The notes below the pieces were generated by a model. That model had not been told where the DNA came from. It did not search any database and saw only the letters and a program-made list of their open reading frames with translations. A stretch of 64,000 nucleotides of DNA from Phymatolithon calcareum (Eukaryota; Rhodophyta; Florideophyceae; Hapalidiales), in contig OZ345375.1 in NCBI GenBank assembly GCA_977006965.1, positions 2,170,001-2,234,000 on the forward strand, given 5' to 3'. Position 1 is the stretch's first letter. Each line of letters opens with the position of its first letter. Position numbers and translations under genes: made by a program. This document shows positions 52,231 through 62,585 of this stretch, one piece after another.

Positions 52231-52915
52231 TGCCAGAAAGTGCTCGGTCGGTAAGTGAAGGGATCGGAGCGAGAGAAACAGCAACGTTGGTCCTCTTCAC
52301 GCAATCTTCCAACCGACAAGGTGGAGGTGAGGCAGAAGTGGCACTGGGCAAACGTCCAACCTTCACCCATCTGGAAAGCTGAACGTAAAAGCTTTAAAAA
52401 AGACGAAAAAAGCGGGATGTTTATGATACTTATTTGAATTTTGCAAAATTTTATATGTTTGGGATTCGAAAGTTGATCCGTCAGTCCCCCTGCCGGGGTG
52501 GATATATACTGTAATTGAACAAGAAAGGGATCACAGTTCATGGCAAAGTCCGCCATGCATGGTGGACTTTGCCATGAACAGCAGATTTCCCAAGAGTCGA
52601 AGGGAGACAAGTGAGCTTCGTGTCGTTGGAGCTAAACCAGGTGCATATTCGTATGTCAACCCCTTCCATTTCGAAGCGCCAAAAACGGATTACGAGAGCC
52701 CACCGATGCGCTCGTTCGAAGACACCTTCCATGCTCTATAGCCTTGTTATGTTTTCCGACTGAGGACGCCAGGTTGTGGGGAAGACTTTCGAGAGACCCT
52801 ATTTCGCTCTTCAAATTGCTTGCTTGTCCCGGTCATTTTCTGACAAATGAAGCTTTCGCGGACAAAGCCATCCATTTGAATCGGGATCTAGGAGAGTGTC
52901 TATGGAAAAGGGTCT
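52231..52915. other. Spacer between NUP93 and SF3A3
   Basis: A 60-codon plus-strand frame ends YSYVNPFHFEAPKTDYES before its stop at 52741; it looks peptide-like but is unassigned. A 42-bp palindrome is at 52537-52578. Confidence 0.4.
52537..52578. repeat. 42-bp near-perfect palindrome
   Basis: The arm TTCATGGCAAAGTCCGCCAT runs directly into its complement with one mismatch and no loop. Confidence 0.93.
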
Positions 52916-54364
52916 TTAGAGCAGACCTTGCCTTGCAAGGTCATCATAAGTTTTCCTATTCAAAACGTTCCCTTCCGCATCTTCAAACTCCACATCTTCC
53001 TCTTCCCCACCACCACCTGCAGCACTCTCCTTCTGCATTCGCGCATTAAGCGCCGTAGCATCAGCGATTCTGGTAATCATCAAAAACTCTTTCGAATAGC
53101 TGATACCCAAGCATCTCAATCCCTGCACGTGCTGCGCCGCCGAAAAGTGTCGCTCGAAAGCTCTCGGGCCACGGTACACCGCATCTCCGCAAATCTCACA
53201 CTTAAATTCATGGTTGAGCCCATGCAATTTGTACAGCCAATACGGTATCGGCTTACCATCCCATCCAAGCGGTACGTCCTTAGGATTATAAACCGGTGCC
53301 TCATCCTCCTCCACATCCTCAACCACCCTCACAGCAGCACCCGCTGCAACAGCCTCTTCCGCCCGTCGTTCTGCCTCAATTTCAGCATAACTCAAACTCA
53401 ATTTTTTCTCCGCGTTCATCGCCGTCGCTACCCTTTCCTCGGCTAGCAATTCTTCCGCCAGATAACGCACAAGCCCCTCCAATACCACCCGCTCCACCAC
53501 TGCGCCCTTGCGTGCCCATTGCAGCAATCGCTTCGCTCGTTCTTCCGGTCGTCCTCCAGCCTTCAGCCCAAGCTCGTTAAGCCGCTTCGTCACCCCGACG
53601 TCCCCCAGTGCTTCAAGCATTAATTCAGCGCCCGCATATGCCTCCGAAATCTTCTCACATGTTTCTCGTACCTCTTTTTCCAGCCGATTTCGCTCCGCAA
53701 CCACCAGCTCCTCCACCCCCTCCAGCGGGTATGCTCTATCCGCGAATCCGGACAGATAATCCGCAAGCATTTTAAGATACTCCTCATAAACCCGAGTGCG
53801 CCTTTTCGGTCCTGAGAGCAAAGAAAAATCAACCATCGCGGAACGCACATACGCTACATACTCGACGCCAGGCTTAACACCGGCGATATTCACGTACCGC
53901 GCGTGCAGCGCGTGCAAATCCAAGCAACGTCCGCGAGCCTCCTCCGCTGAAAAAGTTGTGGGTGGCGGCGTCGCAAGAACGAGCGATTCGTCTCGCGAAC
54001 GCAGGTCCGGTGCCAGACGCTCCGCAAGCGCTCCGCGGTGCAGTTCCCGAACATCACGTAGTTGCATGTAGAAGGTTGAGAGTGCGTCCCCCGCACCGAG
54101 ACCCCTTTCTGCTCCGGAGAGTTCCCCATTTCTGTCCTCATATGCGTCTGCAAGTGCTGCACAGCGCGTGTGCGCGGCATCTGTCAGTGTGCGAGCGAGT
54201 CGCTCCGCGTCCAGTGCGCTTCTTGGCGTTCGGGGGCCAAATGGGGTCTCCGAGTTGCTGCCCCCGTCCCGGCCACGCGATTGCAGCGCTTGAACTGCAA
54301 GCCACGTCAGTCGCTCCACCTCTTCGTGCAATTGGCGAGTAGACTCTAGCACAGTGCTCGCCAT
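52916..54364 (-). CDS. SF3A3: Splicing factor 3A subunit 3 (SF3a60/PRP9)
   Basis: A 482-residue single-exon protein with ATG at 54364. The N terminus MASTVLESTRQLHEEVERLT matches the SF3a60 start. FYMQLRDVRELHR is the family signature near residue 95. The middle contains a SAP-like segment (GVTKRLNELGLKAGGRPEER). Near the C terminus are KDVPLGWDGKPIPYWLYKLH and a C2H2 zinc finger, EFKCEICGDAVYRGPRAFERHF. The last residues, EFEDAEGNVLNRKTYDDLAR, match the conserved end. SF3a60 is part of the 17S U2 snRNP that recognises the branch site. Confidence 0.96.
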   Translation of the reverse strand: MASTVLESTRQLHEEVERLTWLAVQALQSRGRDGGSNSETPFGPRTPRSALDAERLARTLTDAAHTRCAALADAYEDRNGELSGAERGLGAGDALSTFYMQLRDVRELHRGALAERLAPDLRSRDESLVLATPPPTTFSAEEARGRCLDLHALHARYVNIAGVKPGVEYVAYVRSAMVDFSLLSGPKRRTRVYEEYLKMLADYLSGFADRAYPLEGVEELVVAERNRLEKEVRETCEKISEAYAGAELMLEALGDVGVTKRLNELGLKAGGRPEERAKRLLQWARKGAVVERVVLEGLVRYLAEELLAEERVATAMNAEKKLSLSYAEIEAERRAEEAVAAGAAVRVVEDVEEDEAPVYNPKDVPLGWDGKPIPYWLYKLHGLNHEFKCEICGDAVYRGPRAFERHFSAAQHVQGLRCLGISYSKEFLMITRIADATALNARMQKESAAGGGGEEEDVEFEDAEGNVLNRKTYDDLARQGLL

Positions 54365-55331
54365 TGCGGCAGTGAGTCAAGGTCGGAGGTAGCTTCGAAC
54401 CCCCTCGGTGGGATCAAAGTAAGAATGTACTGTAAGCGTACTGAAGCATTGATTAGTGGTGCTCTTATGATGTGGCATATCGCGACCAATGCATTTCGAG
54501 ATACTTTGCAGCACAATTTCGTTATCCATTTAAAACTAGGACTGACAAGCTCGTGGGCGAATCGAGTGTCCGCATGGAGAACTTCTAGTAACGTGCAATA
54601 CGTGAACCTACTAAAACTATAAACTAAGAATCCATGTAACAGTCAGGACACAGGAATACGGGGTGGTGAAAATTTTCAAATCCGCTACGATCCTGGTAGC
54701 GCCGAGGCCCAGTGCATGGGATAGCGGATATAGTACAGACTCTAACAGTATAGCTGGCGTTCGAATTGCGTTCGTTTTTGGCCAGCTTGGGTGCCAGTAT
54801 TTAGCCTTTCGCTTACTTCACGTCGGATCATGGCCGCAAAAGAAGTGTATTTCACTCCCCTAATAATATGATAACCAAAATATTATTTTGCACCTAAATC
54901 GCCCTTTCTCTGGCGTACACTGGCTGCAGCGAGAAAGCGTTTACCTCTACGATGAAGTTCGTCAAGAGACGGTATACTCTGCGTGGCAATAGAAGCGATA
55001 TGATTTTCCCCCTCGAGATCTCTTCTGTGAGACCAGAGGTAGGTTTTGGAGTTTTGCTGACTATGTCACTTTTAGCGAAATGGAGCTTTTGGGTTCCGAT
55101 TGAGTCCTAGTGTCTCGCCAGAAGTGTTGCCCCGAGCGTCAGCAGATGCATTGGTAACACTATAATAAAAATTTCCTCTTCTTCTTCTAAGATGAAGTTG
55201 CCAATCGATAGATCGGAAGGTTCCGAAGCCACTGGCACCAGTTTCTTTCCTATGGAGTAAATAGCAGATTTGATAATTTTTCGAGCCCCGTATTATGAAG
55301 GCCATTTTGTCCCGGCTTTTACATGGATTCT
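54365..55331. other. Gene-free stretch of about 1 kb
   Basis: No recognisable gene. It separates SF3A3 from the element with long inverted repeats. Confidence 0.45.
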
Positions 55332-57346
55332 TAGTTAAAATAATGAATGCTTATTCCCCTTATGGGGCTAGCAAGCAGTGCTTCTACTTTTACCACTATA
55401 CTTAGATTACGACAGGGCGTTAATCCTGCTAGCTAATTGTAAGCACGTTTCTTCTCTGCCTGGCGCTCGTCAGTAGACCATTCCACCCGAAACAACTACG
55501 GTGTTTCCACGTTTCGCGAGTCCGTGTGGACAGCCAGAATGTTGGACTCTTTTCTTTACAGCTCACTTCTTCTACGTGGACCTATCGACTTCGAATAGAG
55601 TGCCGCATAACACGGCTAAGTTGCGCTGCTGCTCTGGTCTTCGCGTAGCACAATTGAGTGGAAAAAAACAGTATTAGAAGTTGGTGCGTAGTAAACCTTC
55701 ATCGTTGCAGAAGGATCAGTATTTATTAGATGTGCCGATGCGCTTGTTGAGACCACCAAATGCGGAACAGCATTTTCTGAAGGCGCAAAAGCTTCGCGTT
55801 GGCAAGTTTCTCATTCCGGCCAGGTACCTTTTTGCATCTGAAATTCCTCGATCGTAGACAAATCGCTTGCTTTTCTCCTGTAGGTGGTATGAAACTCTCT
55901 CATCCCCGTTTCGATGTGATGGAATACTGCAACTTGTGGAGTGCTGTTCTCAATGAGATGGTAAATATTCACTTCGGGACATCCTTGCGAATTTTTCAAC
56001 TCGTCTGGCATGATGGGCGACTTGATTTTACTTCGTTTGCGTGGGGCAAGGACAAGCTGGCACGTCGTTCCTATTGTAGATGCATGGCGACCGTGTCCTT
56101 CTCCGCTATGCATTAATTCATTCATTTTCTTTTCCTCTAATGGGGCTAGCAGCGATTCGAAAGTCTAAGTTTCTTCCATTCTATCCTATCGTTAGCGAGC
56201 TTGATTGTGGCTCGCGAAAACACCGACTGGTGGACGTGACATGGTTTCTCGGATGCTTACTTCCACTCACCGTCGCGTCTTACGTAGAGCACTTTGGGGA
56301 GGTTGCGGGGAAGAGCCTTGAGACATTGCAACTCAACCTCACGAGACCAAAACTGGACGCGAAAGCTGAAGAGGAAACAATGCAGGCGATGAACAAATTA
56401 CTGTATTAGAGTTAGAGAATAATGCAATCTATCTAGGATATGGAAACGTAGTGCACAGAATGCTGCTCTTGTGTCGGCAAGTACTGGCGTTGAAGACGTC
56501 TAAAATAAAAACCGAATTCTCTATTGCTGACACATCGCGCCGCTGGCGAGCGTCGCTCGATTGAGGTGTGACTTGTCAGTCTGAGAGTCCATTTAGTGTC
56601 TCCTGTACTACGGATCCCGTGACGTGCACGAACAGTTGAGTTCACTCCAACGTGACCCTCGATCTCGTCCGTTCCGTCGGAACCACAAAAGAACATACGA
56701 TCTGGTCGCCGTCAACCGTTCTGAGTCTGTCACGAGAACGTAAGTCAGGCGACGCAGTGAACAGTTCCACAGTTCCCACGGACCAGTGGGGAAGTCCTGA
56801 TGCAGTTTTCGGCTGAACACGATGATCGTATTCGGCCTAAAACTACAGGAAACAAAAAAATCTTTTTTGACCGCATAGAACTAATACATACCACAGGGAC
56901 GGCAAGGACAGTGGGACCACAGTCCAAATATGATAATGTAGATGCAGCGAAGAGCGACGCACACGTTGCGTGCTGCTTTTCGTAGCGGAGAGATTCGGGA
57001 GCAGACAACTCGCAGGACTGCCGACAATATTCAAAACGCATTGTTGATTTCCGTGACGCGGACCTACGTATGGGGAACTTGAACGATCACTGCAGATAGG
57101 GTTCGGTGCCCAAATCGAAATCTAGTCCCCTCATGATGCGGGGACTAGATTATGTTTTGCTTTGTTGATCGCCCTTAAACCGCTCGGCAGCACTGTAAAT
57201 TGCCTTGATGTTCGGCAGGCAGAGAAGAAGCGTGCATACAATTAGCTAAATTAGCAAGATTCTCGCCCTGGTGTAATCTAAGCAGAGGTAAAAATAGCAC
57301 TGCTTGCTAGGCCCATATGCGAATAAGCATTCCTTATTTTTACCTT
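55332..57346. mobile_element. Candidate DNA transposon with about 135-bp terminal inverted repeats
   Basis: The segment 55332-55467 and the complement of 57213-57346 align over their length: shared blocks are AATGCTTATTC, CTAGCAAGCAGTGCT, CTTAGATTAC, AGCTAATTGTA and TTCTTCTCTGCCTG. The arms point inward and are clearly diverged, with small indels, so the element is old. Inside, plus-strand frames at 55799-56409 (two frames joined by a shift, ending KLDAKAEEETMQAMNKLLY) may be what is left of its gene; no transposase motif was recognised. Two unrelated copies of a repeat in inverted orientation would look the same. Confidence 0.6.
57119..57152. repeat. Hairpin with 12-bp arms
   Basis: AATCTAGTCCCC and GGGGACTAGATT are separated by about 10 bases. 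It lies inside the right part of the long-inverted-repeat element. Confidence 0.85.
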
Positions 57347-57734
57347 GCATTTCTCTGCTGAGCCGCGGCTCCCGATCGCAATCGGCAAGCCAATTATTGT
57401 AGCTCACTCTTTTTGATCGAAGAACTAAAGTTTTTTTTGCTTGTTTCTTGCTTGTACCATTTGCATCCTCCTGCTCTGGTCCAATCATACGATTGGAACA
57501 GAGGAGCAAGAAGCAATGATCGCCATGCTCCTCTTTCTTGATCGGGGAAGAGACTAGTGCGGGAAATATTTCTTTATTATATTGTAGGCCTTTTGGGCTG
57601 GAAATGTCGACTTAGGGTTTGCGAAACTTTCTCGCAGTGAAGTCCTATCGGCTACATAAGCACACTAAATGTAATTCAGTTCAGAGGAACAAGAAAACCC
57701 ACTCAGACTCATAGACACGCAAGGATCGGGCACC
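57347..57734. other. Upstream region of the galaxin-like gene
   Basis: No coding sequence seen. It is presumed to hold the promoter and leader of the gene at 57735. Confidence 0.4.
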
Positions 57735-58274
57735 ATGGTCTCGTCTTTCCATCTGACTGCTGTTCTGATTCTCCTTCTCGTTGCAACCACCGAAGGTGCG
57801 TGCGGTTCGTACAACTTCCGGAGTCAAATCTGCTGTGCGGGTTCATTGAGCTTTAAGGGACTTAACAATGCATGCTGTGGAACTCGGCCGTACAACTTGC
57901 AGAATCAAATCTGCTGTTCTGGTTCATTGAGCTTTAAGGGACTTAGCAATGCTTGCTGTGGAACTCGGCCGTACAACTTGCAGAATCAAATCTGCTGTTC
58001 TGGTTCATTGAGCTTTAAGGGACTTGACAATGCATGCTGTGGAACTCGGTCGTACAACTTGCAGAATCAAATCTGCTGTTCTGGTTCATTGAGCTTTAAG
58101 GGACTTGACAATGCATGCTGTGGAACTCGGTCGTACAACTTGCAGAATCAAATCTGCTGTTCTGGTTCATTGAGCTTTAAGGGACTTGACAATGCATGCT
58201 GTGGAAGTCGGCCTTACCGCCTCGGCTCTGAAGTTTGCTGCAATGGTGCACTGCGCTTCGGAAGAAAGTGCTGA
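57735..58274 (+). CDS. Secreted galaxin-like di-cysteine repeat protein
   Basis: A 179-residue protein from ATG 57735. Residues 1-21 are a signal peptide (MVSSFHLTAVLILLLVATTEG). The rest is a repeat of 27 residues with the pattern CCGTRPYNLQNQICCSGSLS plus FKGL(S/D)NA. There are four nearly identical units (from residue 47) and a diverged unit at each end. The spacing of cysteine pairs, CCG...YN......CC.G, is that of galaxin, a protein of coral skeleton matrix, and of related secreted proteins in many eukaryotes. All cysteines are in pairs, which suggests an ordered disulfide scaffold. An extracellular-matrix or defence role is inference. The protein ends GALRFGRKC. Confidence 0.8.
   Translation: MVSSFHLTAVLILLLVATTEGACGSYNFRSQICCAGSLSFKGLNNACCGTRPYNLQNQICCSGSLSFKGLSNACCGTRPYNLQNQICCSGSLSFKGLDNACCGTRSYNLQNQICCSGSLSFKGLDNACCGTRSYNLQNQICCSGSLSFKGLDNACCGSRPYRLGSEVCCNGALRFGRKC
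57873..58196 (+). repeat. Four tandem 81-bp units inside the galaxin-like gene
   Basis: Units begin at 57873, 57954, 58035 and 58116, exactly 81 bp apart. They differ by only a few bases, including silent sites, so the array is recently expanded or homogenised. Confidence 0.95.
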
Positions 58275-60508
58275 GCTCAAGGCGCAAGCTAGAGCTACAC
58301 GTCAGATAGGAGATCGATCTGCGAGCTGTAGGATGAGCACATAAGGAACACACTGCCCAGTTAAAGGACTTAAAGCTTTACATTCTTTCTTTCTTTTCAT
58401 GGAGGATATTTGAGCTACATATTTAGTTTCTCAACATCTAGGGTGCCTCTAAGATATTCCTGGACGAAATTCACTCTAGGTACTCGCGTATCTGCTTACT
58501 GCGAGTACTGCGGCACACCACTGCACGGCGATAACCGTGTGCCCTTCGCAGAACTTAATGCTTTTAATGTATCCTATTTACGTGCAGCACAGCTGGCAAT
58601 TATCGTCCTGATGCTTTCTACTTTAATTCACTCGCTCAGCTGTGCAATATGCTGGAAAGCAAAAATGTCCCCAGGTCTTGATCGTTTGTTGTCGAATGTC
58701 GACAAGCTCATTCATTCAGCCTATGTCGGGGATATGTGTTGATTTATTTTAAAAGCTCCCAAGGCCTCTCTTCAAGAGTAACAGGGCCGCTTTCGCACGA
58801 TTTTCTAAGCTAACGTAGTTTGCCTATTCAGCCTATGTCCGCCGACCATTACACAGTTTTTTTTTAATTGAACTTTATTTAAAGTCTCACAATCTTACGA
58901 ATATACAGGCAAGGCTTCCTCAGTTGCTACCTTCCAGTGTGTAGACCGTTGAAACCCACTCTGCCATAAGCGGTGGGGAAAGTTTGGAACCTAGATCGTC
59001 CTACCTACTGTGTGGTGTTCTTGCGGGTTCGCTGCTGGTGTTCCCACTAATAGGCTTCGTGTCCTAAGGGACATCTACGTAACTTCTCGTTCTTGATTCA
59101 GAGAAGTCCTTCTTCGATTTCCATGCACTCGATGATGGTCTTGCTGAATAGCAAGAGCTCGTTAAGCGCTTTCTCGGTGTCCAGTATTTGTCTCCTTTCA
59201 GTTCATATCCTGACAGATTGTTTTCCAGCATTTCCATATGCTGTCGAGCTCGGTTTCCGAATTTTTCCACCATGCTTGTTGTCGGCACCTGCGGAAATCT
59301 TCCGCAGACGTACTAAAGTGCTAATTGCCTGTGCTTCACCTTCGGGAGTTTGAGGATTACTGGTAGCTCGCGTGTCTTGTCATACGGGATTCTCCTCTTC
59401 CTCTTCAATTCGAGGCGATCTCCTTCCATTGTAAGGAATTTTGATCTAAGCATTTCGGCAGACTGTTTTGCTTAAATGTGCTTGGTTGCTTCCACAAACG
59501 GTTCCCTCTTTTCCATAGCGACAATGTCGTTCCTGGTGGACTGGAGCTCTTGGCTGTTTCTGCTCTCAAGCGGCTTTTGTAGGTACCTCTTTTCTTTTTC
59601 CTTTGTTCTCCTCAGCATCTTGAAGGCAAGGATATCCCGTCTTTGGTTGGGGGCTTGGAGACCATTGCACAGTGACATTTAAATAGCCATTAACCTCCGG
59701 TTCATGTGGAGTTTAGTGGAGAAACTTATTGCTTCCCGAGTATCTTCTTTGCCTCCTGCACGCCCCTTCCGGGACGGGTCCCTTCGCAGCAACCGAAGGG
59801 ATCCTGTGCCGCGTGCGGATGCGTTCATTACAAGGCAGGAAAATTTATTCTTCGCTATGCTCACGAATGATTGATGCTAACGGTCTAGCAGCCAAACTAA
59901 TGCCTGCAACTGGCGATCCACATCTATAATAGAACTATCGCGTTCGGCCCATCATATCGACAAAATGAAATCATGTCTGCTCGGTCCAGATGACGACATG
60001 ACTTATTGTGGGTACCAGGCTTGGCAGTTGGTTTAGGATAAATAGACTTGCTTTCCGTGGACATCAACATTGCGTAGTCATCCCAACTGGGTACACCCAC
60101 TTGGCAGACTGGTTTCGCTCAAAAGGGTACGTGATTAGATATTGCATTACTCTTCACTGGAGATCTTTCTTACTTTAGGAACCCGTGATGTTTGATATCT
60201 GCTTTGAATAGATCGTGCAACCACCGGAATGGTTTCGCACACAGGGCCACATAAGTTCATTTAGCCAAACATTAAGTAGACACGGATGAGTGAAGAACAG
60301 ATGTTTTCAGATAGCACAACAAAAATTGGGCAAAAAGGTAGTAGTCACCATGACGCTGTTGTACGCCCCTAACTTCATTATTCTCGCAGTGTCTAAACAT
60401 GCCGTGAATGGCAACTCAGGACACCCAGGGAAGCACGGCTAACGCCAATGCAACAACAGATCTTGTCGTCCACATGCTTGCCCATGCCACTATATGTGTT
60501 CATATTTT
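58275..60508. other. Gene-poor stretch of about 2.2 kb
   Basis: A 110-codon plus-strand frame at 58410-58742 with a CEYCG motif is unassigned. The minus strand from about 59864 to 59064 holds coding-like pieces, listed separately. The rest shows no gene. Confidence 0.4.
59064..59864 (-). pseudogene. Decayed coding sequence of unknown family
   Basis: Minus-strand segments in changing frames read like one basic, charged protein interrupted by stops and shifts: SARGTGSLRLLRRDPSRKGR, then ILAFKMLRRTKEKEKRYLQK, then AEMLRSKFLTMEGDRLELKR, then ARQHMEMLENNLSGYELKGD. The lysine- and glutamate-rich character suggests a coiled-coil DNA-binding partner of a transposase, but no diagnostic motif was found. 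Confidence 0.35.
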
Positions 60509-62323
60509 TTACGGTGTATAAAGACGCCCCAGATCTGTTACGTACTCTGCCTTCACATAGTCTGTCACGTTCTTAACCTGGTTAAGAGAATACCTCAGCT
60601 CAAAATCGCTAGCCTTCTCCACACTTATTCCACCTTTCGGTGCCAACTTCCCCTGTACCAGCGGCGCCACATCAAGGTGCCACACGTAAAACTCTCTTGG
60701 CACCAGCCCGGAAGCGTCATGGTTCCCTATGTCATGCACAGGCTTACTAGCAATTCCTCGCTTCCGCGGCTGATTGGCAGGCTCAGAATACGACACTTTT
60801 TCACCTCCAATGCCGGGCACAGCTCCCACCATTGCCACCCCCGGCATATCCGTCCGATGCAAGTCCGCATCCGCATGCCACAGGTCCATTGCCTGCCATG
60901 TGCCACACGATGTCACACATGTCTCATTTGAACTTGCCGCCACGCGCGCGTACGCATCCGGCCCCAGCTTGTCCTCCTCTCCCGCACGCATACGCTGCGC
61001 GTAGATCGTCATCCGTCGCCGCGACGCCTGCGTCGCTAGTAGCACCTTCACAGGGTCTGTTTCACCGTCTGCGAACAGCGCTTCGCGCACACGGGAAAGC
61101 ACCTCTTCGAAAAGACGCACTGTTGTGCCGAACGCCACGTCTGCCCAAGCCGTGCCGCCGAAGACGTATGCTTCAATTTCGCTAAGCTTAACAAATTCTA
61201 ATCCAAGCATTTCCGATGTGTTATGGTAGGCAATCAAGGCACCAGCCATGCGCCCAATGCGTAGCTGGAGCGCGTACTTGATAAACACAGATCTGACCAT
61301 GTCGTAAAATTCACGTTCGTAAGAGTCTGACACTCCGCGAAGCCTCCGCAAGCGTGCCCCTGTATACTCCTTGTAATTGTCCAGGTTGTATCGAATTGCC
61401 GCTACCGCGCGCGTCTTAACGTCAAACACCTCCCCGTTGTCCGGGTTTCGCGCATCGATCTGCGCACGCAACAAAAACGAGGACGCGTGACTGTAGTGGT
61501 AAAACTGATCACCTTCCCCGGTCGGTCCGATTGTCTTAGTCGACTCTGTGCCTTCGCGGCGTACAAAATTGTCTTCGAATTCTCTCGCCGGCATTGTCAA
61601 CATTCGCTCAATAGAATTTCCCAGCTCGAGAAGTATTGTCGGACCCTGTGACTGCGCGTCATGTGCGGTGACAGCAAACACGTCACTGGCACGGTCGGCG
61701 ACGGGGGTGAGAACGAAGGCAGAAGGCCTCTTCTGTATCCTCGTAAACCCCACAGGAAGTTCCGACATGCGCGGACTCAACCCGCCCACCAGCTCCGTAT
61801 CACGGAAATTGGAAATAAGATGATATAGCGCCGTCAGAGTAGGTGTCATCGAACTGGTGCTGCTCGTGTAGCGTACGCCGGGGAGCGACTCTGCAAGATT
61901 ATGTGCTGTGACGTCTTGGCTCGCTGGTACATAACGCGGCATTTGATCCCACGCGATGTGTGCAGGAGAGATTATTTTGCGCAGATAGGCCGCATCACGC
62001 GACCCTACGGCACAACCGCCTCCGCGGCGATCCCAGGGCGCATGCAAGGGGAAGAGACCATGTCCACGAAGAACCTGTTGCAGACCGTGAGCGAGTGCGG
62101 GTACTTTTGCCGTTTGCGGCACGTCCACTGGGAGCAGCGGAAGTGGTCGAGTGTCGAGCTTGCTCCAATGCTGCGCATCGTCGAATTGCTCAGTTCCAAT
62201 TACGCCTCCCTCTCGCCATGAGGGCCATGGCGGTGGTTTTCGATATACGTAGTTCTGGAGGCGCAAACCGAGATGCTGAAGCGGTTTCCCAACCCGGCGA
62301 GCGCGCTCGGCCAGCGCTGGCAT
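60509..62323 (-). CDS. PET127: PET127-family mitochondrial RNA-processing protein
   Basis: At least 604 residues from ATG 62323. The frame stays open upstream to an in-frame stop near 62386; a possible acceptor, AATACAG|TACCC, sits just inside, so a first exon with a mitochondrial targeting sequence probably exists but was not located. Diagnostic Pet127 segments include RYTSSTSSMTPTLTALYHLI, EVFDVKTRAVAAIRYNLDNY, EREFYDMVRSVFIKYALQLR and MAGALIAYHNTSEMLGLEFV. In yeast, Pet127 is a mitochondrial membrane protein needed for 5'-end processing of mitochondrial RNAs. The family call is good; the exact 5' end is not. Confidence 0.85.
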   Translation of the reverse strand: MPALAERARRVGKPLQHLGLRLQNYVYRKPPPWPSWREGGVIGTEQFDDAQHWSKLDTRPLPLLPVDVPQTAKVPALAHGLQQVLRGHGLFPLHAPWDRRGGGCAVGSRDAAYLRKIISPAHIAWDQMPRYVPASQDVTAHNLAESLPGVRYTSSTSSMTPTLTALYHLISNFRDTELVGGLSPRMSELPVGFTRIQKRPSAFVLTPVADRASDVFAVTAHDAQSQGPTILLELGNSIERMLTMPAREFEDNFVRREGTESTKTIGPTGEGDQFYHYSHASSFLLRAQIDARNPDNGEVFDVKTRAVAAIRYNLDNYKEYTGARLRRLRGVSDSYEREFYDMVRSVFIKYALQLRIGRMAGALIAYHNTSEMLGLEFVKLSEIEAYVFGGTAWADVAFGTTVRLFEEVLSRVREALFADGETDPVKVLLATQASRRRMTIYAQRMRAGEEDKLGPDAYARVAASSNETCVTSCGTWQAMDLWHADADLHRTDMPGVAMVGAVPGIGGEKVSYSEPANQPRKRGIASKPVHDIGNHDASGLVPREFYVWHLDVAPLVQGKLAPKGGISVEKASDFELRYSLNQVKNVTDYVKAEYVTDLGRLYTP

Positions 62324-62585
62324 CTCGTCGCACAATCGATCGAGGAGAATCAATCCGGACGGCGTCTCTTGGGTACTGTATTATCGAGACTACTGTAAGA
62401 TTGACGTCACAATACCAACTGCGAAATCAACCAATTATCATAATCTTAAAGTAAAATGTTCTAATGTGAAGTGTTAATGCCGAGGCCGTGCAACTGTACC
62501 GCGCGCATCTTTGGCCGCAAGATGTTACGTCGGTCACTATTCGAGGTGTCCGTATCTATTCAGAGACATCATCTGATCGAGGAGA
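62324..62585. promoter_or_regulatory. Short divergent spacer between PET127 and FkbM copy 3
   Basis: Contains the probable missing 5' exon or leader of PET127. No defined regulatory site was recognised. Confidence 0.3.

Noticed and set aside
52231-52284. N-terminal extension of NUP93
   Set aside because: Starts at a non-ATG codon; the following ATG gives the normal family start.
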